From Ascidia mentula (lineage: Eukaryota; Chordata; Ascidiacea; Phlebobranchia; Ascidiidae), in NCBI GenBank assembly GCA_947561715.1, contig OX387197.1:20258266-20322265 (forward strand): 64,000 bases of DNA, in the 5' to 3' direction. Positions 37,393-50,226 of this stretch are shown here, in pieces. The notes below the pieces were generated by a model that saw only the letters and a list, made by a program, of their open reading frames with translations, did not search any database and was not told where the DNA came from. The position numbers were made by a program, and so were the translations under genes. Position 1 is the first letter of the stretch, and the number at the start of each line of letters is the position of its first letter.

Positions 37393-38633
37393 CTAGAAAC
37401 AAACTTTAAAACACAGATATTGCATCTTGCAACGACTCTGTCTTGCTTCTATCTTCGGTGTTTTATCAACCGGGAAACCACCCTCTGGGAAACGTTTTGT
37501 TGTCACATGATGAATAATGGAAATATCATTCGGCTGAAGTTCAATCACGACTGTATCGTGCACGGCGTCTAAAATTATGTCAAGTAATGAAAACATAAGG
37601 CAAGTAATCAAAGTATAATGAAAAAAAATGTGTTAGCTGGTGTTACAATTTAATCATAGATCGTGTGAATATGGTAAGATGTAGGCTAATGCGGAATATG
37701 TTACTGCATAAACTTGCTAAGAATAGAGTTGATTTACGATATCACATTTGATGGTGATTCCTTATGGATATTACTTTCACAAGATGGTTACTAAAGCACA
37801 GTAATTCGCGCAGTCATTTCAGAGCACTTTTTTAACCCACGAAACCGCCTGACTTCCAGGTTATATTCTCTGTCGGATTGGGTGCTTCCAAATGGTTCAA
37901 GTTACTAGAGAAGTTGGAGTGCCTTATGACGCGTTACGCCACCACACAGTACTTGCAATTCTTCATGAAACAGTATTGCCCTATATGTAGCCTACAAGTC
38001 AGTGAATTACCAACTCACATAGCGTTCTTGGCTGAAAGTTCGGTTTTCGTCGTTAGGCAGAAAGCAATACAAAAACCAAGCTCTGTGAAACACGTTGTCA
38101 TAAACAAACTTGGCACTTTCGGAATGATAAGTTATAGTTCGAACCGGCCCGGCCAGTCTTACAGATATGCCTTTTTCTGCGTCTGTATAGTAGGCAACAA
38201 ACACCCCCGGCCATAAATCGTTGATAATTTTTTTCCAATCTGAGTAAGCAGTTCCAAAATTCTTCTAGGTCAAAAATTATTTGAGACCTTGTAGAGGTTC
38301 AAATAAGTCACACAGCATATTAGTTTAACATGATATTTGCAAGTTGTTCCGTTACCTTGTAGCTTTAAATCCTAAAGTAAATTCTTGTCTCACTATTTTG
38401 CAAAATTTTGTCAACCATGGCTTATGTAACAAGAATCTGATGCGAAACGAGCTCTGCACTTAAAAGAGTCTGCAAGGAAACAAAAGGGGATGATAGGCCA
38501 ATTTGTTGACTATTTAATACCGACAAAAACAAACATTGCTGTCGAGAGGTCTGGTTCCGGGGTGCGGTCATTGCAGGTGCAACCGAACTTGCATGTCTCG
38601 ATCTGACGCAAGAGTCGCTGAAGTTCATCCGCT
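37393..38633 (-). CDS. Unrecognised protein, at least four exons, 5' end undefined
   Basis: Four minus-strand exons join with consistent phase and GT-AG borders: 38521-38633, 38019-38239, 37943-37991 and 37393-37568. The upstream end lacks a start codon in the right frame, so at least one 5' exon is missing from this model. The joined protein reads ADELQRLLRQIETCKFGCTC, then DWKKIINDLWPGVFVAYYTD, AGPVRTITYHSESAKFVYDN, then RAWFLYCFLPNDENRTFSQE, then ATYRAILFHEELQVLCDAVH, HDTVVIELQPNDISIIHHVT, and ends CKMQYLCFKVCF. It is Cys-containing with mixed alpha/beta character and shows no signal peptide or membrane segment. I do not recognise a domain. The regular exon phases and absence of internal stops argue for a real gene, possibly lineage-specific or fast evolving. 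Confidence 0.5.
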
Positions 38634-40132
38634 CTTAAAACAGTAAAAATACTAGGTTATATTCCTAGTGCTATAGTTATTTGTTATAGGTTATCATTAT
38701 TGGTTAAAGAGAGGTCAAAGACCCATCGGCTATTTAAGTGACTTTCTATCACTTCACAGGAAACCTTAGCCGGCCGTGCAAACACTCTATATTACTTTTT
38801 AAATCAAAATTATAAATTGGAGGAAATCCAAGAAGGGTGAACATAAATTATCTAATTATGCTGATTCATATTTTTTTCGTGTTTGTCTAAACATAAATAT
38901 GTATAAGCATCTTCCACAATTGGCTGTTTCGATTCGAAGTATTGCAGCGTACCAATAGGATTCCCTCGGCTTGCTGCTGTGCTAAAGCTAAAGTCTGCTT
39001 GCGTGTTCTGTGACTGAGCGAGTAACTTCTACCGCGTGCCAGTTGTTAGTTAAAAGTGACCGAGACTATAGTTCTATATATATGGTATATATATTGTGAG
39101 GCAAAGTTAATGACAGAGAATAATGAAAGCGAATTATGACAACGAATCCTAACAACGAATTGAGAGAGAGAAAAGTGCGAACGGGTATTAAACAAGTTAC
39201 AATGAAGAAAATGGTCTGTCGTCGAGCCGGATGCCAGAAGGCTGTGCGGTTTCTACCGGAAAGCCTAACACCGTCTGCAGCCTTCGGTCCGTCTGTGTTC
39301 CAAATGTGTGAAGACTTAGGTAGGGAAACACGAGTGTTGCTACAGTATCCAAAGCAATCCGGCAAATAAATAGTTCACACAATTTTAAATCATTTCACAT
39401 GGAACGGCTTTTTTGCCTTTGTGCCGAAATTTATTAAGAGCGACTGAACTGCTTTTTTGGAAAAAAAATCCTTGGGAATAAACAGTCATTCGAAGGAAGG
39501 GTGCTTTCATAAGCAATTCATTTTTTTAAGCAAACTGTAACCAGTTTGATAACAGGAATAGAAAAATCACAGCAGCTGATGATATTTTCATTTTGTTACA
39601 TATGTTGCTACTTTCATGTTGGTATGTATTGTATATATTCTTCAAAGTGTGTCAATATATTAAAAATACACTTATAAAACTCTGACTGACTTGATCTGAG
39701 GTATTTATACCTTGCAAAGTAACCTCACCGTTTACAACAACAATTACAACATAGTGATGGATACATTTTATATTGGCGCCGAAAACACATGAAAGCATTG
39801 ACACTTGGCGAAGTTTTTGACGCACTACTTCATCGAAAGTTGAACCCATGGAGGGATGATTACGGACAAAAAACACAACGTGGAACTATTGCACGATCTA
39901 CTCATCGTGTTGCGCCAGTCAAAAACTTTATTTGGTAACTTTCGAAGCAGCATCGCGTATGCCTAAAATGCGACCTTCAGATCAGTGGGTCTCTCTTAGT
40001 GATTATTTGTGAGTTTCAATATCGAAAAATTCATTAAAACGCAAACGGCCGTAGAATATTCAACTATGTACGGAAGTGAACACGGGAAAGTTACGCAAGT
40101 GCTATTGGTTGAATTTGGAAACAAAACAACTG
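38634..40132. other. Spacer without a recognised gene
   Basis: This interval probably holds the 5' end of the unrecognised gene and the 3' flank of AP-1 mu. A plus-strand 77-codon frame at 39136-39369 includes MVCRRAGCQKAVRF but has no recognisable domain and is overlapped by an equally long antisense frame. A minus-strand 74-codon frame at 39652-39876 is equally unconvincing. Confidence 0.4.
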
Positions 40133-43100
40133 TCAGTTGGTCCGGAGCTGGTAGTCTGCATGAAAACAAAATACATTGTCATTAAGTAGCCAAAGCAGAT
40201 AAAGTTATTTTGCGAATTTAATCAACAAATACCCACCGCCATTTTGAGTGATGTAGCGAACCCAGGGCAAGGCTTGGTAGCCGCTTTTTTCAATGATTTT
40301 CAAATAACGTACCTGAAAACATTGAAAATTTTTGAGATGAAACAAATTGCTTTCAGGTCTATGTCGCAGAGGGTGGTTATGAAAATAAAGAAACTTTTTG
40401 ACATGATACGATTTGTGGAGCAGGAACGCACCTGAATACCAGATGTTGTGAAGTAAGGAATTTCGAACTTGACACTGATGGGAGGTCTGCCTTCAATTTC
40501 CTCACTTTCGACACTCGGCAACCCGAAGTGGGCTCTCATCAAATATTCCTTACCTCCCTAAAGAAAAGTTTTTTTTTGCAAATTACTTCAATTTCTCACC
40601 AGGACAAAAAATATTGTGGTAAAAGGAAGAAGTCAATTCAAATTGATTCGTTGCCTATGGAATTCAATCTTGAAGCAGCCACAAACCTGTTTGCATTTTA
40701 ATTAGTGTCCAAACCGCTGTTAAATGAAACAAATCATAACAGATGTAAAACCGTTTACATGTGGCCCAAGTCGAGCAAATTATTGCAAACGTTAATTGTA
40801 AACCTTGCAGACATTAGGTGGTTTTATAAGTCACGTTTCAGCGGTTGCTAGGTACCACTTACAGGAAAGGACTTGATCGTCCACACAATGTTAGTGGACT
40901 CAGGCATCCACTTCACACTTCCCACCGACGTTTTGAACTTGGGAGAATCAGCGTCGTTTGGCACCGGAATATGGATCTCCACATTGTTGGCCGTTGACCT
41001 TCGCTTGAACTGACTCTTGGCCTGTGAAAAATTTCAACCGGATTTCACCTCGCTGCGTACCGAGAACAACTTTACGCGTAAAGTTACGAGGAGGAACATG
41101 TCAAACGGGTTTCGTTGCCAGCACAATATATTACCTTAACCATAATCTCAACTCTGCTGTGTGAGTGGCGCTCTATAACCGACTCGATCCAAATCAGCGG
41201 CTTCACCTGTGTATAAAGGTACGTGGGAGGTCAGTTTCAACAAGCGAGCACTTGAAAACCATGTGCGTACGTGTGTATTGAGGCGATATGACATGAGTTC
41301 AAACTCGCCGTCGGGTGGGATGAACGAGATGGTGCGGTCGTTTTCAAAACGCGAGAGACGAACGCACTGGTGGAACTTGATGTCCTCCATCTCAACCGCC
41401 TTACTCTTTCCCCCTGGAAAAACAAATGGGTTAGGTGTCAGAACACCCCCCCTCAGCACTTTGGCACATTGTTTTGTGTGGTGTGAAAGTACGATTAATT
41501 TCCCGTTACGCAGGAACGAACACTACGGTCAAGAGTTCGTCTCCGCTGTTTCTTTGTTTCTCGGTCGCGCGCTGTATTCACGCGGCGATGACCGCTTATG
41601 AAACAATCGTTTGTTGTGCCGTTGGTCAATAACCCGAAAACAATACCGGTTTCGAAAGCGCGGCCTTATAAGTTTATTCATTTCTGCTACAATTTCTACA
41701 CAGAAGCCGCTTGCGCCGTAGTTTCATTACAACGACTTGGAAAGAAAGGTTTAAATATATGTGTTATCTAAAAGGAATTAAATGTGGGCTTACGTTATCA
41801 AGAAAACATTCAAATAAAAACTATGTTGCATGCGGTAGCCTTATATTCCTCTTTGCACTTTTGCGAGCGCTAACAGTTGTTTTCAACATGCGTAATATTG
41901 GCAACGTGTTCAACAACTAAACTGATTTCCACCGAGATTTTGACAAAAAATTACAGCATGATTAATGTCCGAAAAAAATTTAACCGCATCTAACGGCTTC
42001 ATTAATTAGGTACCGAAAGCGAACACCCCCCTCATATTTTTTCTAGATCCGCCACTGTTAACATTCATAGAGGGGCGGCGTTAGGTTTGCATAGTACAAA
42101 GGTTGTGTAACTATGTGATTGTTCCAAGATTTGGCACGGCTTGCGTGCGTCACCATGCGGGCATTGGCGCACGGTAAAAGCGCATATCAAAAAATAACTT
42201 AAAATTAGAGTACAAGTAAATAATAGCATCTTACTTCCGGTGTTCTGAAACAAAACTTTGTCGTTGAGTCCTAATCTCAACTCGGGCATTCCGGACAGAA
42301 ACACTCTCATTTTCACGCTGCCGACAATTTCAGATCGCAGAACGTTACCAGTTGTGCTGACCAGGAGGTTCACAGACTCAATAACGTCCAGGAAAACCTG
42401 AAGACAGAAAACATCAATGACGTGAATTTTACACTTCTACGTGTTGCAAGTCATATTCACCTCGTTTTTGCGATATTTCAAACCTTCTGATCGCCACGAG
42501 ACAGCGTTAGTGACGGTAGATGGAGGACGGACTTGTACTTCAAGCTTGTGACTTTCCTGGGTTATATACCTGTATTCAAAAATGTCATGTACATAGTTGC
42601 ATAACAATGTTTGGTGAGGATATTATAGCATTGCGTTCACATACTCTTGAAGAATCTTTGGGTCACTGAACTGAGGATAACCAAAGTCCATAACTTCATC
42701 GAACAGTTCGTAAACAATTACGAAATTGTCCTTAATACTCTCCTCTTCAAGTTCTTTAAAGTAGTGAGAAAAAATCTGCAAGGAAATGTTGTGTTTGTAT
42801 AATCCTGACCACCAGAGAATTTTCAAATCCATGTTTCTTGGGATGTGAACCACATGGGTTAAGCAAAACTTGATCGGGGCCCACAGGATTAAGATAATAA
42901 AACAATTTCATGGCCTACCTTCACATCACTATTGTAGCATAACATTTCAAAGTGACTGGAAGTATAAGTGAAATTTATGACAACAAAAGAAAGTATTTCA
43001 TTCTGAAAGGATCTGAGATATTGTTAAACACAAAAGTTAGGTCAAAATTGTTTTATAACCACTGGTGCAAATTAATGCTACATATGTTAATAAACACAAT

Positions 43101-43521
43101 ATACCTGACACAGTTTGTGCATGAAGGCTGTTACCATCATCACATTCGAGTTTTTGTTGGTGGTGGCAACCATGTACAAGTTGGAAAAGCGAATAAATAC
43201 AAACGTAACATCTCCATGTAGCATAACTGGGCATATTGTTCCCTCCTATTTAAAACAAGAATTAGAGCCTGCATGTGTTTTTAAGTACACCAGTTTTTGC
43301 ACCAAAATTCAAGTTATGTCAACCTACCTCCTCTTGTTCCATGAGAAGTTTGGGAAATTGATCAATTGTGTTCATGGGAATATCACCTCTGTAGTTTCTT
43401 GATATAAGGACCTGAAATTAAAGTAATTTATGCATATGGCTAGTTGAAAAATTAGGTTTTACAAACAAAGCTTTGTTACCTTGCCTTTCAAATCCAAAAT
43501 GTACAGAGCTGAAGCAACCAT
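40133..43521 (-). CDS. AP1M1: AP-1 complex mu subunit (medium adaptin)
   Basis: The protein is the cargo-selecting mu chain of the AP-1 clathrin adaptor, which acts at the trans-Golgi and endosomes and binds YxxPhi sorting signals. Twelve exons can be traced. Exon 1 (43480-43521) encodes [14 protein letters not shown]; exon 2 (43328-43411) [20 protein letters not shown]; exon 3 (43105-43245) the rest of the longin domain; about 42650-42777 has [20 protein letters not shown]. The mu-homology domain follows, with [20 protein letters not shown] (42236-42398), [14 protein letters not shown] (41260-41416) and [20 protein letters not shown] (40860-41022). Exon 10 is 40432-40557. Exon 11 (40237-40312) encodes [21 protein letters not shown] 23-nt last exon (40133-40155) gives DYQLRTN and TGA, matching the family C-terminus. 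Total length is about 423 residues, the usual size. Similarity is strongest to AP1M rather than AP2M. Confidence 0.96.
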
Positions 43522-43794
43522 GATTTTTGCACCACTTAAATTTCAAGATTACTTAATATACCTTAAAAAATCAAAAAAAAAATTTTTAAACAACAAGAAA
43601 AAGACATTAACCAAAGTTTGCTGCAAAGCCTTATTAACCACTGTCTAGCAAAAAGAGCAAAAAACACATTATTACCCCTCAAATGTTGATGGCGGCAACA
43701 ATACATAAAAAAATTGAAAAACACTTGGTATAAAAACAAAACGTAATTTTCAACTATTGCGAAGCAATTGCACTCTTTCGTCAAAGTCAGATGC

Positions 43795-44665
43795 TCATGT
43801 TTGTGTCATATTTAATTCTAATTCCTGTCTCCATTGAGCCAGTCGGTTGGCAATTTGGCATAAAAGTGTAAAAGAACTGGAGTTTGTTGCAGTATTTCGA
43901 TTGGGTTGTAGTTTAGGGACACAAGCTTGGTCTCTGAAAAACAAAGCAATTACATAACAATAGCAACACATTTAACAAAACAATTTAATACCTTTGTTTG
44001 GTGAAATTGGTTGTGGCATGTTTTGTATTTTTGCTGAGAAAAGATTTTGCTTCTGTCATTGCATGCTGAAGCTGTTGAGACTTGTGATGGGATGTTTCAA
44101 TTGTTGCTTGTTCCTCAGAAACTGAAGAAATATATTTATTACCGCTTTCCTCTTCATCATAGTTTGTATTTTCTTCTATGCTTGAGTAAAGGTGCTCTGT
44201 TTCTTCGTTATTATTTGCTGCATTGGAGGTTTCAGCACTTGTTTCATACACATTAGGTTTTGTTGATCTTTTTTCAACATGTCCCACTATCGGAGAGACC
44301 CGTGGTCTTTTAACAGAGTCATCAGAAGCATTATTTGAAACGTTTTCTATTCTTGTTGATGACAGTACCACATCATTTGCATTTACTGAGGCTACACCAT
44401 TTTGGGGACTGTTAAATGAATGTTTTGAAAACTCCTCAGTTTGGTCACTTTCTGTGAGGCTGGTACTCTTCCTTTTCCGTTTTGTAATCTTTTTTCGCAG
44501 CTCATTAAGCAACAATCCAGATTGTACATTGATTGGCCCAGTCAGTTTTTTCATTTGAAACGCAGCTGGACCCTTAGTTCCGACATCACGATACTTTATT
44601 CCAAGATACTCCTCAAGTTCTTCCCATGTTTCCAATGAACTCATGATAAACACTACAACATTCAC
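43795..44665 (-). CDS. Unrecognised protein, two exons
   Basis: Exon 1 is 43992-44665 and exon 2 is 43795-43933. The GT-AG junction joins CAAAG to AGACC and keeps the frame open to TGA at 43795-43797, giving about 263 residues if translation starts at the Met of MSSLETWEEL (ATG at 44642-44644), or 270 from an upstream in-frame ATG at 44663-44665. The N-terminus (MSSLETWEELEEYLGIKYRD) is followed by a basic stretch KKITKRKRKS that could be a nuclear localisation signal. A long Ser/Asn/Glu-rich, probably disordered middle leads to a C-terminal helix-like piece LLCQIANRLAQWRQELE. I cannot assign a family. It lies 273 bp upstream of AP-1 mu and 783 bp downstream of HAUS3 on the same strand. Confidence 0.6.
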
Positions 44666-45448
44666 CTCCTTACAATATCACGACCGCCTGTAATATATTT
44701 TATTCAAAGAAAACACAACACTACTGCACCAGCAGTCAAGCATAGATTTTTCAATATCCAGAACCCGGTTATTTCCACTCATCCGTTTAACTAACGTAGC
44801 ACAGACATAGAAGCAATACTGAAAACTGACGCAGCGTACAGAGGCATAATAAATTGCAGATACCTTTGTTCTACCGGTAAAAAAACAAAAAAGTAAATCA
44901 AACTTTGTTTAATTAAAGTAGAAATCCAACGAGTTCTCTTTTCTTCCACTACAAGATTTCAAAGTTCGGTACAGGGCGTAAGTTCCGCATTCACCAAAAA
45001 CAGTTTCATCCGGCGAGCCTACAAATCGCCAACCAGATGTAGCGACTACGAATAATTACGACACCATCCGCAATAAAATCTTGTCTGGTTCAGTTTGTAC
45101 AACTAATGGTAAAACTACGTAGCTTTTCAAACTTGTTTCCGAATGAGAAGCTTACACGTAAATATAACTTCAATTCGACGCCGCCACCACTGACGCTCAC
45201 TTTGGAGAATACTGTTCCAGAATATCACACTTATATTAACCCATCAACCAACCTACAACTAAGTTATATTACGCTCTTCTCAACATAAAAATTGGGTTAT
45301 CAATGCAACACATATCATGCTTTGCACAATAGCATTCCAATCTGATATCACTGCATTAAAGATTGGGGCAAGCTCGCTCGATTGATCAATGTTAAGTTTG
45401 AACACGCGTATAACTTCAGAAGCAAACGAAAATGCTGAAGACAGGGAT
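44666..45448. other. Spacer between HAUS3 and the 43.8-kb gene
   Basis: AT-rich DNA with only short chance frames. It should include the HAUS3 3' UTR and the promoter of the downstream gene. Confidence 0.45.
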
Positions 45449-48400
45449 TCAGACACTGCCCACTTCCATCAGGTCACGTGACGTAATTTGATCAACCCAC
45501 AGATCTCTCCCAGCCGCCGCGGACGAATCGCGATGAGTCAAAGTCTCTTTTCTACGTTTAACCTTTAAGACAGAAAACGTATTTAGGTATTTCCCAGCGT
45601 CTAACACATTGGTGCACAACTTTAAATGAGAATGCGGTTCAAAATATTTTATACTGTCCAATTCGCGTTTCCTAACCTCATATTATTAAAAAACTTGACA
45701 TGCAAAAACACCCGTTTTCAACGTTAAGAATAGTTTGCAAAATAATGATTAGGTACAACAAAAAGGATACGAAACCACATAATATTTGCATTGAACATAG
45801 CGTAATTTGCTATTTCCCAATTAATCGCGTGCCCTGTGTTGTGCACCCCTGATCCAACACAAACTACCTTTTCAATAGCCTCAGGTAGCGTCGATTTGAC
45901 TTTTGTGACTTCATTGAGCAGATTATTAACATTTGCGCTGACGTCGGAAGTGGTGCAAAGTATTTCGTCATCAGGAGAAGCTACCACGGAATGACAATCA
46001 TCGACCGCATTTGCCCTTTACAGCACCAAGAAAATAGTCAAATTGCGTTAAATTTTGGAACGGAATAGAAGTTGTCTTTATATCATAAACTTTCTGTTAC
46101 AAGAAGTAAAGGAGGCATATTTTGTACTTCGCTTACATAGCTTTAATGCCTGGATATAAAGCTCCCGTTTCCCTTCTGTTGATATTTTGCCGTTGTGCGC
46201 ACATTATTTCGTTGGCGGCGTCTAACACTGATTGAAATGTCCACACGATCGCGTCTTGAGCCGAAGATCCAACTAACGCAAAACGGATTTAATATCAAAA
46301 AGGGTTTTTCTACTTATTGTTAATAAAAAAACACAACACAGTTGGAGTAAAAAAGTAAGAATTAGGTTTCATTTGCGGTTATCCATACCTAGACTTTGAT
46401 AAAGAGTGGTCATTGCTTCATCTCTTGTGTCGATCACTGCCTTCGGTTCCTTGTTTGCAACATCGAGTGATTTATGACATGTAAGTGTATTATACTGGCT
46501 AACAGCCTCTTCTCTTAGGTTGGCAAAGACTTCAATCAGAGCTTTTGCAAGTCCAGCAGCATGGCTCGCCCACCTGGTTTCTACATTCAACATCATCCAC
46601 ACCATGCTCAACCGAGCGCACTGGGCAAGTAAAAATGATATCACCTGTCAGGAAAAAAAGTCTTTTTATAAAGTCAAACGCTTTCCACTACCAAGTGAAC
46701 CTGTTTCTGCTTGGAGGAAATATATTTCTGCTTGCAAAGCTTTTTGTGATAGTCACCAGTCAGTAAGTTGGATTTGTGAAGAGGAAGACCTTTGGCTACA
46801 AGCTGAGGCAAGATTTTTTGACGTAGCAAATCAACCTGCCTTCTCACCTTTTTAATGCCGTCCATAATGCTTCTGTACGAGTTTATGAATTCATGGAAGT
46901 TACTGATTTAAAAAAAATTGGGTAGGATTTAAACAATTGAGAAAACTCACATTAGATTGAGGTGTGACTTGTTGCAACCCGCAAGCTCATAAAAAGTAAG
47001 TCTGTTTTCCAGAACTTTTTCAATCGCTACAACACTCGCTAAGCTTGATCTTGCTGCAATCCCAGAATGCTTCTGATTTGAATACCTAAAAGTTTTGAAA
47101 ACATAAGTTTCAATGTTACTATGACCGCAAAACTATGTATGCAACTTTTTTCTTACCCATGAATTGCCAACTTCATGTAGGTCGATATTTCCTCTTGACA
47201 ATGTTCTGATTGATCTTGAAGCAATTGGTCATTAGTAATGCTTAAGATTTCAAATGACTGGCTACTTTCCTCATCGATATGTGTGGATGTCTGCATTTTA
47301 TTGGAAAAATTTCAATATCAAACCAGAAATTGGGGTTATATATTCCAACTTAAAAACATACTGTCACATTTTATTTCACATCACATTATTTATGTTACAT
47401 AACAAGTTTCAATCCTAATGATATGTAGATATATATTTCATCATAAATGGAGGCATGAACACACTTTAAAAAAATGCATCAATGTGTTAAACAATCCATT
47501 TCTTTAAACATTATCAGAATCACAAATTTGTTACAAATAACAAATTTTAATTTGTTACAAATAGCAAATGAGTTTTTACCTTTTATGAATTAATAAAATA
47601 AATCTAGTGTACCTCCTTGAAGTTAGATTTTGCAAACTTGGTCAAGTGAGATGTAAAATCTGTCTCAAGCACCAAAAAATCTTCTAAGTTTACCTGAAGA
47701 ATGCTTTGCTTTTTTGTATCAGACTCCTAAAAACATTTGTCATTCATTACTGTTAGACTGCTTATATACCTTTGGCCTAAAGTTATGGTAGAAATTGCTT
47801 ACTGTTTGCATATTGGTTAACTGAGCAAAACTTTCTACAGTGGCATCAGTGGTAGATTCCACCTGAACGAATGACACAATTTACAATAGTAGACAAAAAA
47901 AATCGACATAATTAAGTTTACAATATACCTGCTTCAAATTACCATGATTTAATAAAGAGGCCTGTCTTAACTGTGCTTGCTTCATTTTTAAAATTTCCTT
48001 AAGGCCCTCCTCTTTATTATGCAATTCAGTTTTAATTTCTTGCATTCTTTGCAATCTTTTTGTTAGTTGATCTTTGTAAGCAGTGGTATGTTGTAATGCA
48101 TCCAGTAGCATTTCATGATCAAGTGCCATTTCTGAAGACATGTAAATTACAGAATTCAACAATTCAAAAGTCATGACATAAAAACAATGACTCTACCTGA
48201 CTTCATACCAGACAATGAATCAATGTGTTTGTTGAGCACTTGTTTGTCATTCAACTTGCTTTGTGAATTAATGGCATTAAACCTCAAGGTTTCTGATTCA
48301 GCTGCAACCGACTTACTAGAAATTACAGCTGAAATTTCTCCAAAGAAAGTCTGATGTATTGGATCCTGAAAAGGCAATCAGTAAAAATCGTTAGTCTATA

Positions 48401-49000
48401 ATCAATCAAAATCTTGCTAAAAAGCCAATTGACTTTTGGTCTTACAACGAAATTCCCTTTAAAACACATGTCTTTTGCTTCCTAAAATGTTAAATCTGAT
48501 GCACATATGCCAGATTAATAAGTTTGTAATTTATGCGGAGGTTTTTTTCAGCGAATCAATAATGCGCCAACTAGCCAATTTTAAATATATATTCATATAT
48601 TGAAAGACATTATAGAAATGTCTAAAATGACTACAGGAATCAGCCTTTGCAGGTCGGTGTTACATGACAGATAGCTAATCTGTGTTGAACGATGGATAAA
48701 TTTGATAAGAACAGAAACTGATGATTTCCACATGGCGCATACACTTTTACAATATTACTACACACAGTAATATTTCCATGGAATTTAATTCCTTTTGATC
48801 ATTGATCATGTACAATAGCTTCTATGATACAAAGATACATATTTCAGCAAACTACACCGCTACAGATCCAATACATAAAATAAACATATAATTACCTTCA
48901 ATAGTCTTTCTATGTCGCGTTTAACTTTGGAACAGCTTTGGAATCCACTTGCTTTTAAACTTGCCAAAAACTGTTGAGCATTGATATTTTTGGACGACAT
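45449..49000 (-). CDS. HAUS3: HAUS augmin-like complex subunit 3
   Basis: HAUS3 is a coiled-coil subunit of augmin, the eight-protein complex that recruits gamma-tubulin rings to existing spindle microtubules for branching nucleation. Exon 1 (48896-49000) starts MSSKNINAQQFLASLKASGF. It is followed by 48197-48365 (HQTFFGEISAVISSKSVAAE), 47929-48131 (LTKRLQRMQEIKTELHNKEE, coiled coil) and several short exons. The diagnostic region at 46667-46880 has RQKILPQLVAKGLPLHKSNL and LLTGDYHKKLCKQKYISSKQ, aligning with the human HAUS3 segment around LPAVVRENAQLLNMPVVKGD. The next exon (about 46387-46645) has AVIDTRDEAMTTLYQSLG, aligning with human IDTKDYSTHRLYQVLEG. The last exon (to 45449) carries RELDSIKYFEPHSHLKLCTN and an extension ending MEVGSV. 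Overall similarity is low, as expected for augmin subunits, and exon edges in the middle are approximate. Confidence 0.82.
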
Positions 49001-50226
49001 ATTAAAAGATTTTTTAAGACACTCTATTGTTGCAGCTCAGTTAATACGTCAAAGGTTACAGTAGTAACCTCGGTCCTCGAGACAATATTTTTTAAAACAC
49101 CCGCGACTTTCCGACTTCTTGGTGGTAAGATTTTTGTGTAGACTGCTTGTTCTTCCAAAGCATTCAAGCAAACAACTTCAGACATTTTTTTATTTTTTTG
49201 CTATGCTGAGGGTTTTGTCATACATTTTGCAACTAACAATCGCTAAAAAAAAATAAATCGTAAACAAACCAATGAAATATTTTCTCTGCAGTCAAGCACG
49301 CGTGGCACAACTTTGATCACGATTTCCCATGCTCATTGCCGTTGGTGCATCATGTATTGAGGAAAATTTTTGTAGTTGTTCCGCCGTGAGATAAAAAAAA
49401 TATATTTTTAAATGGGTCATGTGTCTACTAACCCAATTCTTTTCTGGATATTGCCCGCTATCCGGCCTGTTGTTCTACACGTGTTTTTAATTCTACATTA
49501 CACATCAAAATAGGAATAGCTTCAAAGCCGCTCCTTGTACACAAGATAATTATTTTATTCTTGCAACAAGTACAGCCCAACACCACCACTCGTTTGATAC
49601 AGCACATGATGAAATGCTCTCGAAACCTCATCTTGAAGATGCGATTTTTTTTTTGAAGATGTGACTTACTTACATTGAGGCATCGTGTGTAACTTAAACA
49701 AAAAGTTTAATATCAAAACTTTTAAATACAACTTGATCATTTGCGGTTTATACGCAATAAAACATCATTTCGTGGTTACAAATCGATTTTATTCGTAATC
49801 GAATATTACCGTGCTTCGAAGCACTGATCAGTGCCACTTATTATTTGACATGATATAAAATGTTACTAGCTGGCTGTGGAATTTAGAAGTAGTCCGACTG
49901 TACAGGATTTTGGGTACTTGACGGATTTCCTTTGTGCCTAAAGGATTTTATTTTGTTTTTGTCTGATAAACAAATCTTGAAACTGGGCAGGTCACTTCTC
50001 AAGAGCACGGTCATCCACTTCAACCGTTGTTGAAAACACTTTCAGTTGTACCAAGTCCATTAGTTTTACGGATTTTAGCCAGACAACATTTCTCGAGGGG
50101 TTGTGATCGTCACTTGACAAGGTTTTCAGCTGGACGTGGTCTTGCGACAACAAAATTGCGATGATCGTTGCCAGTTTGACAAACTGATCAAGTTTTGTTG
50201 TTTTTCTTGCAGGAAACGATAAAAGT
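49001..50226. other. Divergent intergenic region between HAUS3 and a small plus-strand gene
   Basis: About 1.2 kb separates two divergently transcribed genes and presumably contains both promoters. Antisense frames overlap the right side but none shows a domain. No repeats or RNA genes were seen. Confidence 0.45.
50192..50212 (+). promoter_or_regulatory. Possible trans-splice or 5' UTR splice acceptor
   Basis: A pyrimidine-rich run ending in CAG (TTTTTCTTGCAG, 50201-50212) lies 14 bp upstream of the ATG at 50227. Ascidians add a short spliced leader to many mRNAs at such sites. I cannot tell a trans-splice acceptor from an ordinary 5' UTR intron acceptor. Confidence 0.35.

Noticed and set aside
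39136-39369. Plus-strand 77-codon frame with MVCRRAGCQKAVRFLPES
   Set aside because: A similarly long frame lies on the opposite strand, no domain is visible and no splice partners could be found.
39770-39790. TTGGCGCCGAAAAC, reminiscent of a retroelement primer-binding site
   Set aside because: No flanking long terminal repeats or coding remnants were seen, so a single short motif is not enough to call an element.
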